A program made the position numbers and the translations under genes. From contig NC_051138.1 in NCBI RefSeq assembly GCF_014839805.1, forward strand, positions 3,036,983 to 3,100,982: DNA of 64,000 nucleotides, written 5' to 3'. The notes below the pieces were generated by a model. The model was not told where the DNA came from, did no database searches, and was given only the letters and a program-made list of their open reading frames with translations. Source of the stretch: Manduca sexta. Taxonomy: Eukaryota > Arthropoda > Insecta > Lepidoptera > Sphingidae. Shown piece after piece: positions 40,201 to 51,150 of the stretch (positions are counted from its first letter, which is position 1; every line of letters starts with the position of its first letter).

Positions 40201-40722
40201 CCCTACAAATGAAAAGTAATACTGTAACCACAGCGCAACCTAAATGTATCGAATCACATCGGTGCACACAATTACACGATGCGTTCATTAGTATGTCGTG
40301 TCATAGGGATATTCCGAGCATTTTGGTAGATTCTGGTAAGTGATAGGTATTTTAGTCTCCTAAAATAATTGTTTCTATTTGATTAATTAAATATTGTCTC
40401 TCTAATACTTTTAACATAATTTTAATGAACTGGCTAATTGTGGTGTCAATATTCTACACTAGCCAATGTACATTTAACATTCAGTTCGTCCATTTCGACC
40501 GTCTTAAATAATATTTAGAAATTCTTTAATTAACCTTCCAGTTGCAACTGATCTCACAAAACTTACCTTACGTGGCGGAAATCTGGGTACTGGGCAAAAT
40601 TTCTCACACTCCCTCTCGATTTGCGCCAGCGCCTCCGACATGACGAAGTTTTGATACCTCGCCTTCTGTTCCACTACTGCCGACCCCAAAGAAACAAGAC
40701 GATTACAAACCCCGCGGAACAT
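37275..40722 (-). CDS. Malate dehydrogenase-like pseudoenzyme with cysteine-rich tail
   Basis: Seven exons join in phase: 40567-40722, 39853-40056, 39438-39626, 38946-39143, 38366-38498, 37853-38027 and 37275-37434. They give 404 residues. A 52-residue basic leader could be a mitochondrial presequence. A Rossmann start, VAVVGAGSDVG (53-63), and Asp83 follow. The fold of mitochondrial-type NAD-malate dehydrogenase is clear throughout (LFLQNMPLVR, CPYAVIAVQTPPVD, RRVLGVNAINAMRAN, PVVGGTGRC). By-eye alignment to E. coli MDH shows the catalytic Asp150 as Asn203 and the catalytic His177 as Thr230. The substrate-loop arginines 81 and 87 are Pro136 and Asp142, while Arg153 is kept (Arg206). Oxidation of malate is therefore unlikely. 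Residues 351-393 hold ten cysteines in a tail normal MDH lacks. A structural role, perhaps in sperm, is only a guess. Confidence 0.92.
37545..37722 (+). mobile_element. Interspersed repeat family C in the last intron of the MDH-like gene
   Basis: It has the blocks AGGCCGGCATGACTGACGAGG and ATCAGGTGCAGTGGAGTC. It lies between the exons ending at 37853 and beginning at 37434, antisense to the gene. Confidence 0.55.
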
Positions 40723-40981
40723 TTTGATAGACTAGTTGTTTTGTATTTATTTGTATATAATACGGTATTGAATTAACTTTTTGTATATATTTTGTATACA
40801 TTTATTTTTGTACATATTTAATTTTGTAATTTATGCATTTTTATCCAAATCGTAACTTTGGCATTTTGTAAATGGCAGAAAGGGAGTAGCAAACAAAGAG
40901 AATTATAATATAGCAAACTTATGACTATAAAAAAGTTAGGTTCTGAAAAAGGTTCACTGCCTTCAAGGCTTATATTTTGTA

Positions 40982-42369
40982 CTAGCTTTTGCCCGCGGCT
41001 CCGCCCGCGTTATAAAGTTTTTCAGGCTAAAGTTTTCCGTTATTCCGTTAAAGTAGTAGTTTCCCGGGAGCCTATGTTCTTCCCAGGGTCTCAAACTGTC
41101 TCCATACCAAATTTCATCTTAATACGTTGGGTAGTTTTTGAGTTTAACACGTTCAGACAGACAGATGCAGCGGGGGACTTTTTTTATAATATATTTTTTA
41201 GAACTTTTTAAGAGGAACAATCCCGTCATACATCATTGTTGCATAACTTTAACCGTTTACGCAGCGCACGCAACGGAAGCTCTCAAAACTAATAATTTTT
41301 CCTCGATTTGCAACATGTTTCATTACTGTTGGGCTATCCAACACAAAAAGATTTTTTCAGTTCAAACCGGTAGTTCCTGAGATTAGCCATTACTGCTTCG
41401 CTCCTATTGGTCATAGCGTGATGATATATAGCCTATAGCGCTCCACAAATAAAGGGCTATCCACACACAAAACGAATTTTTCAGTTGAAACCGGTAGTTC
41501 CTGAGATTAGACATTACTGCTCCGCTCCTATTGGTCATAGCGTGATGATATATAACTTTGAGCACTCCACAAACAAAGGACTATTCAACACAAAAATATT
41601 TTTTCAGTTTGAATCGGTAGTTTCTGAGATTAGCCATTACTGCTCCGCTCCTATTGGGAATAGCGTGATGATATATAGCCTATAGCACTCCACGAACAAA
41701 AGGCTATCTAACGCAAAAATATTTTTTCTGTTGGGACCGGTAGTTCCTGAGTTTAGCCATTACTGCTCCGCTCCTATTGGGTATAGCGTGATGATATATA
41801 GCCTATAGCACTCCACAAACAAAGGGCTATCCAACACAAAAAGAATTTTTCAGTTCGAACCGGTAGTTCCTGAAATAAGACAATACTGCTCCGCTCCTAT
41901 TGGGTATAGCGTTAATCATAACGCTATACCCAATAGGAGCGGAGCAGTATTTTGTTCGTGGAGTGCCATAGGCTATATATCAATATAGCATATGGCACTC
42001 CACGAACAAAGGGCTATCCAACACAAAAATAATTTTTCTGTTGGGACCGGTAGTTCCTGAGATAAGACATTACTGCTCCGCTCTTATTGGGTATAGCGTG
42101 ATGATATATAGCCTATAGCACTCCACAAACAAAGGGCTATCCAACACAAAAAGAATGTTTCAGTTCGAACCGGTAGTTCCTGAGATAAGACAATACTGCT
42201 CCGCTCCTATTGGGTATAGCGTGATGATATATAGCCTATAGCACTCCACGAACAAAGGGCTATCCAACGCAAAAAGAATTTTTCAGTTTGGACCGGTAGT
42301 TCCTGAGATTAGCGCGTTCAAACAAACAAACAAACAAACAAACTCTTCAGCTTTATATAATAGTATAGA
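40982..42369 (-). mobile_element. Helitron-like element with eight 123-bp internal repeats
   Basis: On the minus strand it starts TCTATACTATTATATAAAGC after a host A, has a TTTG microsatellite, then AACGCGCTAATCTCAGGAAC. It ends with a GC hairpin, AAAAGCTAG, and a host T. These are Helitron termini (TC...CTRR, A^T site). Between them lie about eight copies of a 123-bp unit (GGTAGTTCC at about 41367, 41491, 41614, 41737, 41860, 42047, 42170 and 42292). One partial unit is inverted near 41920-41980. No transposase is encoded. It lies just upstream of the MDH-like gene start. Confidence 0.88.
41883..41950. repeat. Perfect 31-bp inverted repeat inside the Helitron array
   Basis: Arms 41883-41913 and 41920-41950 are exact reverse complements around AATCAT. 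A second perfect 20-bp palindrome follows (41951-42010 region: CGTGGAGTGCCATA with TATGGCACTCCACG). Together they mark the two junctions of a small inverted segment in an otherwise head-to-tail array. Confidence 0.9.
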
Positions 42370-42412
42370 TTTATACGTGGTGCGATTATAATCTTCAACC
42401 ATCAAGTGACAT

Positions 42413-42675
42413 TAACAGCAGTTCTCAATAAACGATCCCATTCTCACTCTTTATTCCAATTCCGGTAATGAACCAATCAAAATACTCATTTTTAGGCATG
42501 CCAAAATATCTTTGTTTTGATTGACCTATTTTCGAGATAGACTAAAAAGAGCGATTTGAATCGTTTATTGATACATTTTTGAGATAGATCGGAAAAAGGG
42601 ATTGGGATCATTTATTGATCCATTTTTGAGATAGAGCGAAAAAAGGGATTGGGATCGTTCTTGAAAATAGCGGTA
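42413..42675. mobile_element. TA-flanked MITE (family A), with internally repeated end
   Basis: The left end is TAACAGCAGTTCTCAATAAA then CGATCCC, and the right end is GGGATCGTTCTTGAAAATAG. The segment GATTGGGATC...GAGATAGA is repeated two to three times near the right end, showing internal tandem duplication. It lies directly beside the Helitron array. Confidence 0.75.
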
Positions 42676-44784
42676 AATCGCAAATATGAAACCTGACTGC
42701 AATCCTATATTTTTTTGTGGTTGTGCTATAAAAACAGAAAAAAATAAAACGACATATAGAACAGACATCAAATTTAATAGATATAAGTTTCACCTATATA
42801 TTATGTTTAACATTCATTTTGATTATTATTATATTGTCTACCATTATACAGGCATACTTGTTTATGTATAGATACAACACGGAGGAATTAAAAATGACTA
42901 GAACTATTAGAGAGTGAAAGCCGCCCAGACATCTTAAAGCGGTTGCTGCATTGACGGAATAATCGCTGTGAAAAAACGGTATTTTCAACAAAAAAAAAAA
43001 ACTAAACAAGAACGCTACATTTTTAGCATTAATGAAATAAAGTTCTTCCGATTTTTTTTTCTAATTGAATATTAATAATCTTCAAACGAATACGTGGTAT
43101 TGAAAATAACATTCCTGCTGCCTCAAATTGGCTGCCATAACATTCACAAATAAAAGTACTTTCTACGATCATAACCTCCGTCAATGGTTCTCCGCATTAA
43201 ACATTGTTAAATACACACAAAATAAGTACACGGTTGACAAAATAAACTACGTATGGGCTAACAATTGTTTTGGTTTTCCTGACAAACGTCACTTCGGTGA
43301 CGTAACACGACTTCGATACCAAATAATCGTAATCATTGTTTTGCTTCTTATTGTAATGCGCAATATTTATTGTATAGAAAAGTCAAAACATTTGTCTTTG
43401 GGTAATATAATTTCGTGATTTTAGGTTGCTATTGCTTCACAGAACGGTACATATGATGACAACCTCTCAACTAAAATCTAAAATAAATAACCTACCCACT
43501 ACTGCACGGAGGACGATCGGTCTGTTCATATGAGACCTTAGAACATTACATAATAATTTCTGTGGCACACAAAAATTACACTAACACGCTTATAATTAAA
43601 CAGATCTTTGCTAAGAATCAATAAGTGCTACTAAAATCTATAAATACTTTATAAAAGAAAATTTAACAACAACTAAGGACCTTAAGACGTTGGTCTCATT
43701 GCGAACTCAATTGGCATATATTTTTAAATAAACTTCATTGTAAATAAACTATCACATTTTTGACAAATAATGTACAAGACCAGCGTCCGTTACATTTTAT
43801 AAAATATTTATATTTCTGCTTTTGCAAAAAACGCGCAAGTAAACGTGATGCATACCATTTCCCACGATAAATAATTGCAGTAAAACAAAAACATCAAACA
43901 AAAACCACATATATAAATAGACTGTTAACAATATTATTTATGCAATTATAAAAAAAATATAGTAAACATCACCCATGTTGAAATTGATGAATCAACATTA
44001 CGTAAAAACAATGATTATACAAAAAATATTTACTTTTGTTTCTATAATTCATAAGAACAATACTATACTAAGAAAACTGAACTAATATTCATTGTATGTG
44101 TAAACTGTTGATGTTCCTGTGTATAATATAATAAATAAATAAATTTAGATCTTTTAACGGATCGAGCACAGATTATAAAAAAAATTACACAAAACTCTTT
44201 AAACGGCGAAAAATATTTCAATGGAACGCCACCCTAATCTCAAACAAATCAATCATTTTATTTAAATAAAAAAAATTATATATCCATAAATTTAATTTGC
44301 TTCGCAAGTATAACTATAAGCAATTCCCGGCATGGCTCGACGGCTCTCATCGTCAAGTCATTACAGGATTCCTAACATCGACGTCCACTGCAGCTCCGAA
44401 TAGTTACAACTACCCTCTACACTCACAACCCGTATAAACGGCTCTTGTATACATCATAAGAATAATGCTGAGCGACATCACGCTGTATCATTTTTTTTTT
44501 ACTGGCACGTTAAAATGGTCTTTGTATAACAGAAACTAAGGCTTTATTATTTATGAACGCGATAGGGTTTTCCTGAGTAGAAAACATATTACCCGCAATA
44601 TAATTAATTTTAATGGCATAATATGTAAAAGGTATACCATTATGTTAATTTCCACATACGGAGAAAACACAACGCAAACGCACTCTTAATAAAATTCGCG
44701 TAAAATGTAAACGACCCTTTAATCTCAATTTTACTATAATGCATTTAGATTTAGTACGAAGCAACTATAATTGTGAATTTATCG

Positions 44785-44985
44785 TTCGCTTTAACGGTGA
44801 AGGAAAACATCGTGAGGAAACCTGCACATCTGAGAAGTTCTCTATAGGAATTTCAAAGGTGTGTGAAGTCTACCAACCCGCACTAGGCCAGCGTGGTGGA
44901 CTAAGGCCTAATCCCTCTCAGTAGTAGAGGAGGCCCGTGCTCAGCAGTGGTCAAGTATATAATACAGGGCTGATATTATTATAAC
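44785..44985 (+). mobile_element. SINE fragment, second family
   Basis: Its ACGGTGAAGGAAAACATCG, GAGGAAACCTGCACATC and GGAATTTCAAAGGTGTGTGAA match the body of the SINE at 21665-21885. The tail has CAGTAGTAGAGGAGGCCCGTG and ends near AATACAGGGCTG. The tRNA-like head is absent. Confidence 0.7.
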
Positions 44986-46865
44986 TATAATACTCCCTAC
45001 ACACATTTCTGCGAGAAATAATTGCACTATATAAAATTTCTGAGAGATATTGTCATTTATCCGCAAGGCTACGACGTGGTTCTAGATGCGGAATGATTTC
45101 ACTCGTATATTACAAAACCGTGCAAAGCTAGAAAAAGATGAACCAAAAGATGATACGGTATGCAACGTGCATTTTGAACTGTTCTGTTGGTTTGTAAGTT
45201 TCGTATGTTAGTTCAGCCTTCATTAACAAGCATAATATTTGATAGATTTAAAAAAATCTTTCTCGTTCTGTTATGACCTTCCCCATATTGTGTCTAATGA
45301 CCGACAAACCTGAATGATAAAAGCAAAAGATGTTGTTTTCTTTACTCTAAAATAATCTAACGTTAATGGCTCGGTTAGGTTAGGAAATTCTAACCTAACT
45401 TTGTAGGAACGAATCATATAACGATAAACGCAGAAGACGACATTTATTATACCTTATCTCTTATTTATGCAGTATAGCAGCGCATGCGTACTGTGTGATA
45501 GAAATAATATAGCAAATTATTAAGATTTTAAAAATACCTGCACATTGCATAATCCATAGACAACTTGACGGTGTACATGTTTCAAAAATTAAATTATAAG
45601 GATATATTGCTGCATATGCGATTATAAATTTCATATAAATATAAGCATATAAAGCATTATTAATATATACTTTGAAGTTTATTTTAGTGACCTCAATTTC
45701 CATACAAGCCGAGAAATGAAAAAAAAAAGAGAAATGAAATATTTTTTCTTTGTATAAATCTATAGCTGTCATCCAGATGCCTTTGCACACGTACCGATTC
45801 TTAAGCTATATCCAGTTGTCTAGTTCACGACATATTTCCATACTGATATATATCGGTTCATATAATCGCGAAATGTAGGCGAGCACTATTAGCTGTTATA
45901 TCAGGTAAAATATAGTATACACACACACCACTAGAAGCGCCAGCTATGTCCAGCACATGGCGACCTGGTGCACACTACACAAATAATTTCCAACGTTAAC
46001 TAACCATCTGACAAATAATAATTATAATGCACATTCAACACTGCTACAAACTTCACCGGATATCGAGAACTATATTACGCAAGCGGCACGTATAGTAGCA
46101 CGTAGTGTAGTTACGGGCAAGAATTGCGTCGCCATTGCGCGTGTCAGACGGGGCAACATTATTGCTATGAATATTGAACCCGTCTAAATGAAACTTAAAA
46201 TGGCAATGCGTTCAAAAATTTTTGCAACTAAATTCTTATTCTCGAGAACTGTCTATAACCCTTTGGAAACCCACGTGAAATTTTTCGAAGCTGCAGTTGG
46301 AATTTACTACGATTAAACTAACCCTTATATTAACCCTTAATTGGCAGAGTCGCACGAAATTCCTTTACGAATCTTAATAGCTAAACATGGAGACCACAGC
46401 AATATTATATGGGTTAAATGATGCTATATATTAAAATATACATATATATAATACCTATGTAAGTGTTAAAAACGTTGCAAAAAAGGGACACAACATATTA
46501 TGGGATATTGAAATAATGCATGATGTATTGAAATTGGTAAAAAAAGGATGGAAAAAATCTTTCAACATGTGAATTTTTAAAATTTCTTAGAAATTTAAAC
46601 AATTATATTATATTGGGGCATTCATGCTCAATGGGGATCAATAACATTTTGAAAAGTAATCACCAAAAGCTTAGGCCATTCCCTATTGTGAAATAAACAG
46701 TGAAGATGCTGTGGTTTTCTAATACACACACACCCAAGACTTATCTAATTACAGTGTTTTACCCAAGGCAAGATAAGTCAAGTTATTACGTAAATATTCG
46801 TATATCTAAATGCTATACCGATTACATCTAAAATCTAAAGTCAAATTCTGCTTCGACAAGGGAGT

Positions 46866-49800
46866 ATCGATTATCGACAATATCGATAATAAAAAATACA
46901 ACACTTCAACTTGGCGGATTTAAGGAGGGAAAGACAAAAACTCTTTAATTTATCATGATTCTGTAGTTGTCTAGTACTTTAAATTATTAACAAAAAACTT
47001 ACACTATAGGTTTTAAAATAAGGCAATATTATTACTTCATAAAATGCAAAATATCTACCAAGACAATTTCAAAATAATTTAGAAAGGGGCATTATAAATT
47101 TACTGGAATAGACAACGAAACAATTTAAAATCTATGTCAAGAATTTTGGATTCCAAATTAAATTACATATCGATATTTTAAATTGTGTGAGTAGGTTTTG
47201 TCAAACATATTTCATATTCACGATGTCGACGAATAATCGATATACGAATAATATCTTTATGTTGAAGCAGTATAGACCAGACAGCTTTGATGAGACCTAC
47301 CTTACGCTATGTTATTACTAGTCATAAACTCGCATTCGATTACCTATGTGTGTCCATTACATATAAGTAGTATGTAGATAGATCGATAAATATAGTCGAG
47401 AGGATAGTAAGAGTTTCCCTGTTTTCATTTTTATTCGTGAGCATTGACACGTGTTGTCATTACATATTAATATATAAGCAGTGTATACACTACCCGTTGA
47501 CCTATCCGAATTTAGTAAAATGTAAACAGTATGAGAACTGAGTATCACATGATAAATTTAATACATAGTAACAACACGTGTCAAATGTGATAAAAATAGC
47601 TAATTTTAACAATGATTACGATAAAGATTAACAAATGCGGGACAAAAATTATTCATGGCACTTTTATAATACAACAATAATATTTACAAGAATATAGACG
47701 ATTGGAAATATCGTAACTTATTATCACCGATCGACTATGAAAGATATTCGATCTTTGACGAACGCATGACAAGGCAAGTTCGGGGACAGTACTTCAAACT
47801 TATACTTAGGATACATTATAATAAAAAATATATAACTTATATTATTAAAATATATAATAGTAAAAATGCAAGCAATTTGTATGAGATATAGCGGCAGACT
47901 TGAAAACGAGCAAAACCATTTCGAGGGTGTTACAACACACACACATAACTATATAACACAAAGTTAGTATCAGATCTACATTTAACATGCACAAAATAGG
48001 CATAAATACGAAGACTCCTTAAAATTCTATATTATTACTATTGGCCTGAAACAGCTCATAACAAAACACTCGAAAAATTAATCACCTATTTAGTATGTCG
48101 ACGGGTGTAACATATGCCTTTAAGTGTATTGAAAACATCATTTTGAAATTGCTAAATTGTCTAAATTTTTTTTAGTTCCCTACCAAAAAAAAATTTTTTG
48201 ATAGCCAACCCTAAAAACTGCAATAGAGCAAAATTATTTATTGTCTATGATAATTCAGTAAACTTGCGCGGAATAGTAGTCATATGTTACACTCGGAAGG
48301 GCGTGTATATGACGAGATATTATACGTCTAAGCTCAGTACGGCGCAAAGTTAAAGCTTGTAAGCAACAACCAAGTCATAAGTATTTTTAATTTTCACGAC
48401 GCGAGTTGGCATTGAACGAATTTTATCGAACTTTAAAATTGCAATCAGGACTACTTTTAATTACTAAATGCTATAATTATAATACAATGAAACAATATTT
48501 CAGTGCAATTATTTAAAACTTGTTAAATTTACTCCATAAGTTATTTGACAGAAAATTATATCCATATGTTATAATCGACATAATTTGCTGTCAAACTAAT
48601 TATCGATAAGCTACATTTGGGGCACAATGCTTACCTACTTAGTTAAGTAAGTCATTTCAAACCAAATAATTAAACTGAAAATTATTCAATACGAATGTGA
48701 TTCTTACAACTATCAAAATGTAGTGAATTGTCGAGGTACACAGCTTTTATAAGAAAAATCGTTTCATATACAATTTAGACGGTTGTTATTGCTTTCATAT
48801 AACGCCGTTATTTTAAATAGTATGTCTAGTAAAACTCGTTCTAAACATATACGATTGTGCGTTAAAATAAATTCTCTGAAATACACACCTTGACGAAAAA
48901 AAAACCCTACGAAAAACAAAGATAAGCTCGAATAAATATAAAGACTAGTCGATAACTTTAACCAAAAAAGACATTTCCGAACTGTATATTTTTTTTTTCA
49001 TAAATTTAAATAGAAAATAATTGTGACAATTAATACACAACCACGCCTGGCGTGCTAATTCAGTATTGGTTAAGTACTTTGAGCGTAAACATCCAAGAAG
49101 CACCATTTATGAAACACCCTATATACAGCAATTTAAAGCCATCGAAGAAAGTAACCCGTAGCAATCACCTACATTACGAGACGGAAGCTCGGGAAGAATC
49201 GAGGAGGACGTTAGAAATGGTAGAGCCTAAGCTATATTAGTCTTTGTTTGGAAAATATTCTAGTAGTTAGTATCGATATTTAGATCTTACATTCCTTGGA
49301 ATATATTTCCTTTATATAATACATTCCTAACACAAGCAGCTTTAGAGGTTTGCTTAAAACGTTCCTATTATAAAGACAAACAGGCGTAAATAGTTCTATA
49401 GAAGATTATCGAAAGACATATATTTATACGAGATCCATGCCATAACTTTACAAATATAAAGGACAGTTGTAATGGAAGCCTATTCGATTAAAAGAACACC
49501 CTATTATTGCAAATTATTGCTATTGTTTGGACTTGTATGTTCTTCGTCGAACTGACAAACGTAATCTATTGCCGATTCGGAACCGTCATATAGTGAGCAA
49601 CTATGTTCATAATACTATGTTAATAACTACTGTCTATTCTTGATACTGTAGTCTAATCTCAATGTCTTTAAGTTTCATACACGTACAGATCGTGGGCACA
49701 ACACTGTATATACAAATCGATAAAATTACAATAAAATCGATTAAAATGGCAAATATCGATAAAAATTACTTAAAAACTTTATAAATGCCACTGAATTTCT

Positions 49801-49872
49801 GAATTCTTATTATAGAGTTGCTCAGTATTAAAAGCAATTTGTAAACAGTAAAACGGTCGATTTTTATCGATA
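46866..49872. promoter_or_regulatory. Cluster of TATCGATA (DRE/BEAF-like) sites
   Basis: Full palindromes TATCGATA occur at 46881, 47168, 48601, 49271, 49754 and 49865. Further ATCGAT cores lie at 46866, 47236, 47382, 49716 and 49736. In Drosophila this motif binds DREF and BEAF-32, at promoters and domain borders. Binding here is inference. Confidence 0.4.
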
Positions 49873-50125
49873 AATATCGCTTGTTGATTATGACCCACAT
49901 CTGCAAAACCGATTACTAATGTCGTAAAATATCGAACTGCACAGGTCTTCCCCTGTCCCTAACGAAATTCTTAATACTCAATGACTAAGCGAACCAATAT
50001 GGAATGTTAACCTACAACCTACGGTTACTGAAACCTGTTAGTACGTTAATGACGCAATAAAACCCAGCATATATACGTTTACACAGATTCCATTAACTAC
50101 ACATATATAAATACACGCACACATA

Positions 50126-51150
50126 TGTTATTTATTTTGTGTTTTTTAAGTATTGTATAATAGTTACATTTATGAAGTACCTAGTTTGTAACAAATGCAG
50201 ATAGAGTTTTAAAAAATCTTTTACAAATAAGTTTTTTTTTTTTCAGTAAAACGGACAAAAATTGTCGATTTGAATAAATATAACATTCGAATAAATTATA
50301 AAACTCTGACTGAGTAGAAAGCGTTCACTAACCAGAAAACATTGGAATAACCGTCATAAGAATCAATTTCATAATTTAAACGTTACGTTTTGGAATAATA
50401 CACGCTACAAACTACCAACATGTATAGTGTAAGTGTAAAGGAAGAACCATCGTAGAAATAATTAGGTATGCGATACAATCACCATTCATTGTACGGCTTG
50501 TGCTTCAGATATGTATAGACTTAGCGTTGTATGCACATCGACCGTGGAACTACGCAAACTCCTCTCATTCACTTCGAGTTTTACATTAAAAACATCACGA
50601 ATAAGGCTCATAGTTATCATACATTCATGCTCATTCCCAAATCCTCTATCTAAATACATGTGCGGTGACTAGCATGTCGTCGAAGCTTTAGGTATCATGC
50701 AGACTTCTATGGACTAATTAAATGCAGTTATATTACGCGAGACACGTCTTGCGGTTACGGCATACACGAGCCGAGGACACCTCAATACACACACTGATAA
50801 TCACACAGGGCAGCGCTAGTGTTAAACAAAACAGGCAACCGACATCGACCGAACGGATGCTCGTTCACAGAGACATCGACATCGGACCGCACGCGAACAC
50901 CCCCGAGTACCCGACACGCGCAGCCTCGCGCGACACCCGAAAACAACTAAAACTAAGAGATTGCAAACCGAACAGTCGACAAGGACACGAGCCGGCCGCT
51001 CCCACCGTTTGCTCCTTAGGCGATAATATCACAGATTCCTAAAACAAAATTAACACTGATCGACGCGGAGACACACGTACCTACGCCCTACCGGCGAGAG
51101 AGGGACGTCGCGGACATCGGCACACATCGGCGGGCGTCGGCGTCGCCACA
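50126..51150 (-). other. Likely 3' untranslated region of the phospholipase gene
   Basis: The first 450 bases after the stop are unusually GC-rich, like the exons, then composition falls to AT-rich. An AATAAA on the minus strand (complement at 50131-50136) is a candidate end. The 106-codon open frame on the plus strand at 50722-51042 is antisense, has no familiar domain and is not called. Confidence 0.35.

Larger units (their letters stand above)
42676..50125. other. Gene-free AT-rich region
   Basis: No exon with recognisable protein similarity was found on either strand. It lies between the MDH-like gene (upstream side) and the 3' end of the phospholipase gene. It contains a SINE fragment (44785-44985), a telomere-motif palindrome (45374-45399) and a cluster of TATCGATA sites (46866-49872). 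Confidence 0.45.

Noticed and set aside
40921..41211. 96-codon frame across the Helitron 3' end, similar to one at 6702-6914
   Set aside because: The similarity comes from shared transposon termini, not from a protein-coding gene.
41485..41685. 66-codon open frame, almost identical to one at 56757-56957 on the other strand
   Set aside because: It is just the 123-bp Helitron unit read through two repeats; the frame is a by-product of repeat length (a multiple of three) and has no start context or domain.
43128..43418. 96-codon plus-strand frame with a hydrophobic stretch
   Set aside because: There is no conserved motif, the composition is AT-rich, and no neighbouring exon or splice signal supports it.
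50722..51042. 106-codon plus-strand frame near the end of the phospholipase gene
   Set aside because: It is antisense to the likely 3' untranslated region, GC-driven, and has no recognised domain.
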